From assembly GCA_002419285.1 (NCBI GenBank), contig DIFU01000005.1, positions 1-13,516 of the forward strand: 13,516 nucleotides of DNA. Reading direction: 5' to 3'. Positions 7,276-13,516 of this stretch are shown in pieces. Made by a program: the position numbers and the translations under genes. Under the pieces are notes generated by a model. That model worked only from the letters and a program-made list of their open reading frames with translations. It did no database searches and was not told the origin of the DNA. The stretch comes from Prolixibacteraceae bacterium UBA5740 (GTDB taxonomy: Bacteria > Bacteroidota > Bacteroidia > Bacteroidales > Prolixibacteraceae). Numbering within the stretch: the first letter of the stretch is position 1; every line of letters begins with the position of its first letter.

Positions 7276-9903
7276 ATGCAGGAAGAAATATATCAAGCCC
7301 CTGAAAACAAACCGGAAGGATCCAAGGAAGGGATTACTTACTTGTCGGGAATGTACAAACAATGGTTTCTCGATTATGCTTCCTATGTCATTTTGGAAAG
7401 GGCTGTACCCTATGTTATCGATGGACTTAAGCCGGTTCAGAGAAGAATTATGCACGCGATGCGTGAAATGGATGATGGTCGTTACAACAAAGTTGCCAAC
7501 ATCATTGGACAAACCATGCAATACCATCCGCATGGAGATGCTTCAATCGGTGATGCACTGGTTCAGCTCGGTCAAAAGGACCTGCTGGTTGACACTCAGG
7601 GTAACTGGGGAAACATCCTGACAGGCGACGGCGCTGCCGCTCCCCGGTATATTGAAGCCAGGCTCTCCAAATTCGCCCATGAAATTCTGTTCAACCCAAA
7701 AACAACCGAATGGAAATTATCCTATGATGGTCGTAAAAAGGAGCCGGTTACACTTCCTGCAAAATTTCCTCTTTTACTCGCGCAAGGCGTTGAAGGGATT
7801 GCTGTTGGACTTGCCTCCAAGATCTTCCCACATAATTTCATTGAGCTGCTCGATGCCTCCATTGCCTATCTGAAGAATGAAGGATTCGAGTTATATCCCG
7901 ACTTCCCAACCGGTGGGTCAGTTGATGTTTCCCGGTATAACGATGGAATCAGGGGAGGAGCCATCAAAGTAAGGGCAAAAATTGAAAAAAGGGACAGCAA
8001 AACTTTGGTGATAAACGAAATTCCCTTCAGCAAGACAACAACCACAGTCATTGAATCGATCATAAAAGCAAATGAAAAGGGAAAAATAAAGATCAGGAAG
8101 ATCGATGACAATACTGCGGCCAACGTTGAAATTCTCGTTCATCTGACACCGGGCGTATCGTCAGATAAAACCATAGATGCCCTGTATGCATTCACCGACT
8201 GTGAGATATCTCTCAGCCCAAATGCATGCATTATCGAAAACGACAAGCCTGCATTTATTGGTGTAACCGAAATCCTTAAAAAATCGGTCGTTGCCACCCG
8301 ACAGTTGCTGCAGCTTGAACTCGAGATTCGCAAGAGTGAGCTTGAGGAAGCCTGGCATTATTCATCACTTGAGAAAATCTTTATCGAAGAACGAATTTAT
8401 AAGGACAGGGAATTTGAAGAAGCGGAGAATATGGATGCCGCAGTAGCCCATATCGATAAAAGGCTCGATCCCTGGAAACCTATGCTGAAAAGGGAGGTAA
8501 CGCGTGACGATATCATGAAGCTGATGGAGATCAGGATGGCCAGAATTCTGAAATTCAATGCTTTCAAGGCAACGGAGCTTTTGCTCGGCATCGAAGCAGA
8601 AATCGAACAAATCAATGAGAAAATTGCCAACATTATCCCATTTACCATTGATTGGTATGAAAAACTGAAGGCAAAATATGGCAAGGGTCGTGAACGCCGG
8701 ACAGAAATCCGAAACTTTGAAAACATTGTCGCAGCCAAGGTTGTGGTTGCGAATGAAAAACTTTATATCGATCGGAACGAAGGTTTTCTGGGGACCAGCC
8801 TGAAAAAAGCGGAATATATTTGCGACTGCTCCGACCTCGATGATGTGATCATTTTCAGGCGCGATGGCACATACCTGGTAACCAAGGTGAGCGACAAGGC
8901 CTTTATTGGTAAAAATGTCATTCACGTTGATATTTTCCGGAAAGATGATGAACGCAGCATCTACAATGTTGTCTACAGGGACGGAAAAACAGGATTTGCC
9001 TACATGAAGCGATTTGCCGTTACAGGAGTCACAAGAGACAAGGAATATGACGTAACCATGGGTAACAAAGGTTCCCGAATCCTGTATTTTAGCAACAATC
9101 CCAATGGAGAAGCCGAAGTATTGAGGGTAATCCTCAAACCTAAACCAAGAATCAAGAAACTGGTCTTCGAAGTCGATATGGGAGAACTGACCATCAAGGG
9201 ACGCCAATCGATGGGAAACATTCTCACCAAATACGACGTCCATAAGATTTCCCTTCATGAAAAGGGCATCTCGACGTTAGGTGGCCTTAAGATCTATTTC
9301 GATCCTGACGTACAAAGGCTTAACGCTGATAAGCGAGGAAAATATCTTGGAGAGTTCAAGGGAGAGGACAAAATTCTGGTCATCTATAAATCGGGTGAAT
9401 ACCAGCTATACAATTACGATCTCAGCAATCACTTCGAAAACAATATTCTTGCCATCGAAAAATTTGATCCTTCCAAGATCCTGTCCGTAGTTTATTACGA
9501 TGCAGAGCAGGAGTATTACTATGTGAAGCGATTCGAAATTGAAGAAGCCCTGAATAAAATGATAGGGTTCATCGGTGACAACCCGGGGAATAAACTGGTA
9601 AGTGTAACCTGGGTACGATATCCCCGCTTTGAAATCGAATTTGGTGGAAAAAACAGTGACAGGGAAAATGAAATCATTGAAGTAGCTGAATTCATCGGGA
9701 TAAAGAGCTGGAAAGCCAAGGGTAAAAGGTTATCAAACTTTTTTGTCGAGAATATCCGTGAATTGGAACCTGTGATCAAGGATGAACATGACCATCCGGA
9801 AAGCGACAGCAACGAATCGTCCGGGAATACCTCAACCGATGACATCCCATTTGAAATCCAGCGGCCGGGAGATGATGACGCAAATCAAATGAGCCTTTTC
9901 TGA
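7276..9903 (+). CDS. parC: DNA topoisomerase IV subunit A (ParC, DNA-cleaving subunit)
   Basis: Cuts and rejoins both DNA strands while ParE powers strand passage. It has 875 residues. The winged-helix breakage domain contains LERAVPYVIDGLKPVQRRI (40-58), the quinolone-region helix HPHGDASIGDAL (84-95) and the catalytic Arg124-Tyr125 in AAPRYIEARLS. Tower and coiled-coil segments run to about residue 480, and the charged helices near 355-475 fit the long coiled-coil arm. The C-terminal part, about 500-830, has repeated beta-strand blocks such as DDVIIFRRDGTY that suggest the DNA-wrapping pinwheel. The GyrA box (QRRGGKG) needed for negative supercoiling is not seen, which supports topoisomerase IV. 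After about 835 comes an acidic, Ser/Asp-rich tail ending in QMSLF. The quinolone serine is replaced by Ala89. parE lies 23 bp upstream and aroK 1 bp downstream. Confidence 0.95.
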   Translation: MQEEIYQAPENKPEGSKEGITYLSGMYKQWFLDYASYVILERAVPYVIDGLKPVQRRIMHAMREMDDGRYNKVANIIGQTMQYHPHGDASIGDALVQLGQKDLLVDTQGNWGNILTGDGAAAPRYIEARLSKFAHEILFNPKTTEWKLSYDGRKKEPVTLPAKFPLLLAQGVEGIAVGLASKIFPHNFIELLDASIAYLKNEGFELYPDFPTGGSVDVSRYNDGIRGGAIKVRAKIEKRDSKTLVINEIPFSKTTTTVIESIIKANEKGKIKIRKIDDNTAANVEILVHLTPGVSSDKTIDALYAFTDCEISLSPNACIIENDKPAFIGVTEILKKSVVATRQLLQLELEIRKSELEEAWHYSSLEKIFIEERIYKDREFEEAENMDAAVAHIDKRLDPWKPMLKREVTRDDIMKLMEIRMARILKFNAFKATELLLGIEAEIEQINEKIANIIPFTIDWYEKLKAKYGKGRERRTEIRNFENIVAAKVVVANEKLYIDRNEGFLGTSLKKAEYICDCSDLDDVIIFRRDGTYLVTKVSDKAFIGKNVIHVDIFRKDDERSIYNVVYRDGKTGFAYMKRFAVTGVTRDKEYDVTMGNKGSRILYFSNNPNGEAEVLRVILKPKPRIKKLVFEVDMGELTIKGRQSMGNILTKYDVHKISLHEKGISTLGGLKIYFDPDVQRLNADKRGKYLGEFKGEDKILVIYKSGEYQLYNYDLSNHFENNILAIEKFDPSKILSVVYYDAEQEYYYVKRFEIEEALNKMIGFIGDNPGNKLVSVTWVRYPRFEIEFGGKNSDRENEIIEVAEFIGIKSWKAKGKRLSNFFVENIRELEPVIKDEHDHPESDSNESSGNTSTDDIPFEIQRPGDDDANQMSLF

Positions 9904-9904
9904 C

Positions 9905-10417
9905 ATGAGAATTTACCTGGTCGGATACATGGGATGCGGCAAGTCTACATTGGGCTTGAACCTGGCAAAAAGCCTGGGACTGACCTTTATTGATCTGGAC
10001 AAATTCATTGAGGAGAGGAACTGTAAAACGGTACCACAGTTATTCGAGGAACTTGGAGAACCAGGGTTTCGGAAAAAGGAAAGGCAAGCCCTGGAAGAAG
10101 TGTCACAATTCAGTGACGTAGTGATAGCGACAGGTGGAGGTGCTCCCTGCTTCTTCGACAATATGGAACTGATGAATACAACAGGAATTACGTTGTTTAT
10201 GGACATCGATCCAGCTATACTGGCTGAAAGATTGTTGAAATCGAAAACCGACAGGCCTTTGATCAAAGGTAAAAACCGAGAACAATTGGTCGGGTTCCTT
10301 AAAGAATCCCTTCAAAAAAGAACTCCGTTTTATTCAAAAGCACAGATCAGGATTACTCATCCGGACAATATGTTGCAGAACGCAATCCGGAAAATTTCCA
10401 GTATTTCAAATAAGTGA
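9905..10417 (+). CDS. aroK: Shikimate kinase
   Basis: Phosphorylates shikimate at the 3-hydroxyl with ATP, the fifth step of the chorismate pathway to aromatic amino acids. At 170 residues it has the standard length. Motifs: P-loop GYMGCGKST (7-15), FIDLD (28-32) with the Asp contacting shikimate, FRKKE (55-59) with the substrate-binding Arg56, the GGG of ATGGGAP (77-79), DRPL (116-119) with the lid Arg117, and KRTPFYSKA (138-146) with Arg139 at the active site. It begins 1 bp after the parC stop, so its translation is probably coupled to parC and it shares the parE promoter. There is no metabolic link between them; this is an operon of convenience. The transcript likely ends at the terminator at 10521-10550, because no terminator lies closer to the stop codon. 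Confidence 0.96.
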   Translation: MRIYLVGYMGCGKSTLGLNLAKSLGLTFIDLDKFIEERNCKTVPQLFEELGEPGFRKKERQALEEVSQFSDVVIATGGGAPCFFDNMELMNTTGITLFMDIDPAILAERLLKSKTDRPLIKGKNREQLVGFLKESLQKRTPFYSKAQIRITHPDNMLQNAIRKISSISNK

Positions 10418-10436
10418 GAAAAAATAACAAGGTGAG

Positions 10437-10466
10437 TTGCATAATTAAAAAAGTGCATTACTTTTG
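10437..10466 (+). promoter_or_regulatory. Strong Bacteroidota-type promoter for a small RNA
   Basis: TTG at 10437-10439, a 19-bp spacer and TACTTTTG at 10459-10466 match the Bacteroidota consensus (-33 TTG/TTTG, -7 TAnnTTTG) with an exact -7 box and ideal spacing. It is the best promoter in the window. It starts only 20 bp after the aroK stop and no gene follows on this strand; the next element is a hairpin and terminator. The predicted start is near 10469-10473. Confidence 0.65.
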
Positions 10467-10469
10467 TAA

Positions 10470-10549
10470 TACTTCACGTCAGATATTAATCTGACATGTG
10501 TATTTGGGGGTTAACATTTGAAAGGGGAGCTAAATTAGCTCCCTTTTTT
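10470..10549 (+). ncRNA. Predicted small non-coding RNA of about 80 nt
   Basis: The predicted transcript runs from the promoter's start point to the T-run of the terminator. It contains a 5' hairpin at 10478-10495 (GTCAGAT, loop ATTA, ATCTGAC; a perfect 7-bp stem that can extend by CAC/GTG at 10475-10477 and 10498-10500 across a 2-nt bulge). A single-stranded linker of about 20 nt follows, including a run of five G and TTAACATTTG, and then the terminator hairpin. A start codon at 10496 only opens a frame that runs through the terminator, so no peptide is likely. The layout (phylum-type promoter, short structured body, intrinsic terminator, no downstream gene) is that of the Bacteroidales-1 class of predicted RNAs, but I cannot confirm membership. 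It could also be a decoy or 3'-end-stabilising transcript. No target is known. Confidence 0.5.
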
Positions 10550-10550
10550 A
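10521..10550 (+). terminator. Intrinsic terminator (small RNA and parE-parC-aroK operon)
   Basis: GGGAGCTA (10525-10532), loop AAT and TAGCTCCC (10536-10543) form a perfect 8-bp stem followed immediately by seven T. An upstream AAAG can extend the stem against the T-run. This is a textbook rightward terminator. It is the first after aroK, so it probably ends both the small RNA and the aroK message. Confidence 0.85.
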
Positions 10551-10652
10551 TGCCAAAAATTACACATCCCTTTAATCCTTTTTCAATGGCTATAGTCAAA
10601 GATTCAACTGGAGATGTTGATCTCTTCATAAGTTTGTTTAGTTTGGTTAAAG

Positions 10653-10681
10653 AAAATGCCATCAATCATGATGGCATTTTT
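10653..10681 (-). terminator. Intrinsic terminator for the sugar-phosphate operon (works both ways)
   Basis: AAAATGCCATCA (10653-10664), loop ATCA and TGATGGCATTTT (10669-10680) form a perfect 12-bp stem. Read on the minus strand it lies 20 bp after the stop of the zinc dehydrogenase and is followed by TTTTCTTT. Read on the plus strand it is followed by TTTTT, so it may also act as a back-up for rightward transcripts. Confidence 0.8.
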
Positions 10682-10700
10682 ATTATTTGCAAGTATCAAT

Positions 10701-11975
10701 TCAAATTTCCGGTGCATTGCGAAGCAAATATTCTTCAGCCTCAACAGACCACAAACCATTGGTTTTTTCAACAATCAATGCCAGATCATTATAAAAGGGA
10801 TGTGATTTTCCCAGAGTTCCAAAATCACTGATCGCAGCCAATGGAAGATCCTTATGAGTGTATATCAATTTTTTCCCTCCAGGAATGGAAGGCAAATTCA
10901 GAGTGGTTTCAATCACCGCATTCAATCCGCCAATGTGGGTTACCAACCCGGCAGGATCAAGCCCTTTCGACATACACTCCAAAGCTTCCACCATATCATC
11001 ATTATTGCCACCCGACGTTCCTACAATGTGGGTGAAGGCATAATGGACATTATAAAAATTCATTTTGGCCGAAAACGCAGGATCATATGGCCCGGCAAAA
11101 AAATTGAGACATCCGTCATTCGCCAAAATTGCATCTCCTTGTTCAATAACAGCAGGTACCGGAGCAAAAACAAAAACATCATCGAACCCTTCCCCGTCCG
11201 CTTGCTGGCGCAAACGGGTTACCGGATCTGTATGTTCTGACGTATTCAGGTACACCAGATCAATCCCTCTGGATTTTGCCCATTCGACTGAAAAAATTTC
11301 AGCTGCCCGGTCGAGGCGTTTCTGGTCAATGTCTGTGACAACCAATAAAGAAGGCTTACGGTCCCGTCGGTTTACCACATAATTGATGGCAGCCAGCCCC
11401 ATGGGGCCCACGCCTGCAAGGATTGCCATTCGTCCGCCTTGTTTAATCTCCATTTCATGGACATACGACCCCGGACGGGTGTGGTAATTGGCATGCATCG
11501 CACCAATCACACATGAAAGCGGCTCAGCCAGTGACGCAGGATAATAACCAGGTCCATTATAGACCAAAAGACAATTTTGTTCAAGGACATCCTTTGGGAT
11601 AATGACATAAGTGGCATTTCCACCTATGTATTGATAACTGTATCCAGGAGCGCTAAGAATTCCAACCGGACCATCAGGATAATAGATGGCAGGCTGAATG
11701 GAGTATTTCTGTCCAGGCTTAAATTTATGACTCCAGCGGGCCCCAACTTCTACAATCTCGCCGGCAAATTCATGCCCGATGATTACCGGATTCTCTGAAA
11801 TATTTTCAGGTACTCGTTTATGGTCGGCTCCCTGATGGGCAGCTTTATAAGATGACATGCAGATACTATCGGAAACCACCTTTGCCAATATTTCATCTTC
11901 ATTGATTGCGGGCAAGTCGAAAGATTCAAGTCGCAGATCGTTCTTCCCATACATCCTGACTGCTGTTGTTTTCAT
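10701..11975 (-). CDS. Zinc-type alcohol dehydrogenase, L-sorbose-1-phosphate reductase-like
   Basis: A 424-residue medium-chain dehydrogenase/reductase. The catalytic zinc site fits Cys39 (SICMSS), His68 and Glu69 (GHEFAG) and Glu151 (LAEPLSC). The four-cysteine structural zinc lobe is absent. The Rossmann fold carries GVGPMG (188-193), with Asp215 after the second strand, favouring NAD over NADP. Several blocks resemble what I remember of SorE, the L-sorbose-1-phosphate reductase of enteric bacteria: SDSICMSSYKAA near the start, SLAEPLSCVIGAMHANYHT, DGCLNFFAGP, MNFYNVHYAFTHIVGTSGG and LNLPSIPGGKKLIY. SorE converts L-sorbose 1-phosphate to sorbitol 6-phosphate. It follows the aldolase/SDR gene by 31 bp on the same strand. 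The family call is firm. The exact substrate is inferred; a threonine or polyol dehydrogenase is possible. Confidence 0.88.
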   Translation of the reverse strand: MKTTAVRMYGKNDLRLESFDLPAINEDEILAKVVSDSICMSSYKAAHQGADHKRVPENISENPVIIGHEFAGEIVEVGARWSHKFKPGQKYSIQPAIYYPDGPVGILSAPGYSYQYIGGNATYVIIPKDVLEQNCLLVYNGPGYYPASLAEPLSCVIGAMHANYHTRPGSYVHEMEIKQGGRMAILAGVGPMGLAAINYVVNRRDRKPSLLVVTDIDQKRLDRAAEIFSVEWAKSRGIDLVYLNTSEHTDPVTRLRQQADGEGFDDVFVFAPVPAVIEQGDAILANDGCLNFFAGPYDPAFSAKMNFYNVHYAFTHIVGTSGGNNDDMVEALECMSKGLDPAGLVTHIGGLNAVIETTLNLPSIPGGKKLIYTHKDLPLAAISDFGTLGKSHPFYNDLALIVEKTNGLWSVEAEEYLLRNAPEI

Positions 11976-12006
11976 TTCTTAAAATCTTTTGATTGTTTCA
12001 ATATAC

Positions 12007-13516
12007 TTAACTCAACATCTCCTGACCGCCTGTTACCGGCAAGGCTTGTCCTGTTTCATATTCCTGCTCGATGATATAGAAAATTGCCTTTGCAACATCG
12101 TTGGAGGTACAGCCTCGACCAGCCGGCACCTGACTTTCATAATGCCTTTTCACATCCCCGATACTTTGTGCACCAGGAATTTTCCCAGCCTTCAAATACT
12201 GAACGAAAAGACCGCTCTGGGGATCTGACCAGAGTGGGCCATCAAAAAAATTCCCGGGACATACTGCATTCACTTTTATTCGGAATGGCATTAGTTCAAG
12301 GGCAAATGACTGAGTCAAACCAATTCCCCCGAATTTTCCCCCAGCATAGGCAAAATTCTTATTGCTGCCTTTCAACCCCGATTTCGAGTTGACCTGAATG
12401 ATATCCATAAAATAATCAGGACGATATTGATGCTGTAATTTCATGACAGCTCCGGCATATTTTACACAATAGAAAAATCCATTGTAATTCACCCGAGTCA
12501 TGAGGTCGAATGTTTCGGGCGTCATATCTTCAATACCTCCAGCCCGAAGGATCCCGGCATTGGAAATCATGACATCAATTCCACCAAAAACCGTCACCAC
12601 TTCGTTCACCATCCTGCTTACAGAAACCGGATCTGAAACATCCACTTTTGAAAATATGGCCCGGTTCATTTTAGCCGATTGATTCAATGATGCAGACATT
12701 TCCCGACCCTTGTCCTCATTCAGGTCAGCCACAACTATATTTGCTCCCTGACTGAACATCAGCTCGGCAATTCCAGCCCCGAATCCCTGTGCCGCACCGG
12801 TAATTACAACCACCTTGTTTTCGACCCGTCCACCAACTTTAGCGCCAAGCGACACCTTTTTCCGGTAGTTCTCAACTTCCCAGTTTTCGATAAAAGATAC
12901 CTGATCTTTAGTCATTGGATGTGCTCCGCCGAAATTTTCAGTAAGAGAAGCAATCTGGACAAAATCAATTACTATATCAGCCAGATAATCTAAAGCAACC
13001 CCTGAATTGTCAATGACAAGTACACCCTCATCGCGTATAAAAACCAATTTGGGATTTACTCCCTTGCGCTTCCTGTAATCCTCAACCTTGAAGCTGATTT
13101 CACTAAGCATTTCTTCGGCTGAAGCAGTATTTTCGATGAACTGGTATTCCGACTGGCAATAGACCATCTGGTCAGGAGTAAAGGGAACGGATATTTTGAC
13201 GAACTGTCCTTTATCAGAAATGAATTTCCCCAGAATGGGAGAATTCAAACCCCGCACCAATTGAATTGTATCGTTTGACAAGAGCATACGAACCGCAGGT
13301 ATAATTCCAGTTAAGGTATCTGAAAGGGGAAGCAGTCGTGTATCAGGCAATTGACTAACCAATCGTTTGATGGCTGATTCGATTCCCTTATACAGTACCT
13401 GAATTTCATCTGTCGAATGTGCTGCCACAAAAACACCATGATTCTGAATAAACACCACTTGAGGATCGTGGCCATTTTGTGTACGGTATTCGAGAATCAT
13501 TTCTTTGATGATGGTA
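12007..13516 (-). CDS. Class II aldolase / short-chain dehydrogenase fusion (5' end off the window)
   Basis: The frame is open to the window edge, so the N-terminus is missing; 502 codons are visible and full-length relatives have roughly 650-700 residues. Residues below are numbered from the methionine codon at 13498-13500. The first ~220 residues belong to a class II (zinc) aldolase: NHG at 20-22 supplies the third zinc His of the L-fuculose-phosphate aldolase type, while the first two would lie outside. A linker with FIENWEVENYRKKV (203-216) leads to a complete SDR domain: TGAAQGFGAG (234-243), Asp259 after strand two (NAD preference), NAG (314-316), catalytic Ser372 or Ser374 in NSKSG, and Tyr385 with Lys389 (YAGGK). 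The SDR block NSKSG, KFGGIGLTQS, VPAGRGC and VTGGQEM resembles sorbitol-6-phosphate 2-dehydrogenase. Similar fusions are often named rhamnulose-1-phosphate aldolase/dehydrogenase; I would not commit to rhamnose here. Confidence 0.88.
   Translation of the reverse strand, partial: TIIKEMILEYRTQNGHDPQVVFIQNHGVFVAAHSTDEIQVLYKGIESAIKRLVSQLPDTRLLPLSDTLTGIIPAVRMLLSNDTIQLVRGLNSPILGKFISDKGQFVKISVPFTPDQMVYCQSEYQFIENTASAEEMLSEISFKVEDYRKRKGVNPKLVFIRDEGVLVIDNSGVALDYLADIVIDFVQIASLTENFGGAHPMTKDQVSFIENWEVENYRKKVSLGAKVGGRVENKVVVITGAAQGFGAGIAELMFSQGANIVVADLNEDKGREMSASLNQSAKMNRAIFSKVDVSDPVSVSRMVNEVVTVFGGIDVMISNAGILRAGGIEDMTPETFDLMTRVNYNGFFYCVKYAGAVMKLQHQYRPDYFMDIIQVNSKSGLKGSNKNFAYAGGKFGGIGLTQSFALELMPFRIKVNAVCPGNFFDGPLWSDPQSGLFVQYLKAGKIPGAQSIGDVKRHYESQVPAGRGCTSNDVAKAIFYIIEQEYETGQALPVTGGQEMLS

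Noticed and set aside
8365..9258. A 297-codon open frame antisense to parC
   Set aside because: It lies wholly inside a well-supported parC, its translation is rich in Phe, Ile, Asp and His with no recognisable domain, and it is explained by parC codon bias.
5417..9903. Calling the two topoisomerase genes gyrB and gyrA
   Set aside because: ParE is short, the pair is adjacent, and no GyrA box is visible in the C-terminal domain, so topoisomerase IV fits better.
10496..10831. A rightward frame of 111 codons across the intergenic region
   Set aside because: It starts inside the small RNA, reads straight through a strong terminator and a second hairpin, and ends inside the opposing dehydrogenase gene.
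10854..11382. Rightward frames opposite the zinc dehydrogenase
   Set aside because: The minus-strand protein is a clear family member; the plus-strand translations show no domain, promoter or start context.
12007..13516. Naming the fusion gene rhamnulose-1-phosphate aldolase (rhaD type)
   Set aside because: The N-terminus is missing, no rhamnose genes are visible, and the SDR domain plus the SorE-like neighbour point to a sorbitol-phosphate-type reaction.
1..13516. Mobile elements, CRISPR arrays, tRNA or rRNA genes
   Set aside because: I saw no transposase, long inverted or direct repeats, regular repeat-spacer pattern or tRNA-like cloverleaf; apart from the gap at 10418-10700 the window is dense with ordinary genes.

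Overview
The window looks like a stretch of a Bacteroidota chromosome, most likely of the order Bacteroidales or a relative. Three things point there. The topoisomerase IV subunits ParE and ParC are of the type found in that phylum and lie side by side. The start codons follow AT-rich leaders with no clear Shine-Dalgarno sequence. The recognisable promoters fit the phylum's -33 TTTG / -7 TAnnTTTG pattern instead of the usual sigma-70 boxes. Base composition and codon use look even across the window. I see no insertion sequence, phage gene, tRNA, rRNA or CRISPR array.

Left part (1-3368): a truncated purE (de novo purine synthesis) reads leftwards and off the window edge. Across a 115-bp divergent promoter region, a tightly packed rightward cluster starts: hpt (purine salvage), adk (adenylate kinase), obgE (ribosome-associated GTPase) and a membrane PAP2-type lipid phosphatase. 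Gaps are 8-12 bp, so this is very probably one operon around purine nucleotide supply, ribosome assembly and envelope lipid recycling.

Middle (3480-10417): a membrane-anchored MutS-family ATPase without the mismatch-recognition module is followed by parE, parC and aroK. The last three are separated by 23 and 1 bp and probably share the promoter ahead of parE. Topoisomerase IV unlinks daughter chromosomes. ParC ends in QMSLF, which resembles a sliding-clamp-binding peptide.

Intergenic 10418-10700: this 283-bp gap is the least expected part of the window. It has a near-ideal Bacteroidota promoter (TTG, 19 bp, TACTTTTG), then a perfect 7-bp hairpin, then about 23 nt of linker, then a strong intrinsic terminator. 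This predicts a stand-alone RNA of about 80 nt with no credible reading frame. A second strong hairpin terminator at 10653-10681 serves the genes converging from the right.

Right part (10701-13516, minus strand): two sugar-phosphate genes form an operon. The upstream gene, cut by the window edge, is a class II aldolase fused to a short-chain dehydrogenase that resembles sorbitol-6-phosphate dehydrogenase. The downstream gene is a zinc-type dehydrogenase resembling L-sorbose-1-phosphate reductase (SorE). Together they suggest a ketose-phosphate / polyol-phosphate route with an attached aldolase step. The visible aldolase portion contains a degenerate internal duplication. The true substrate cannot be read from the sequence.
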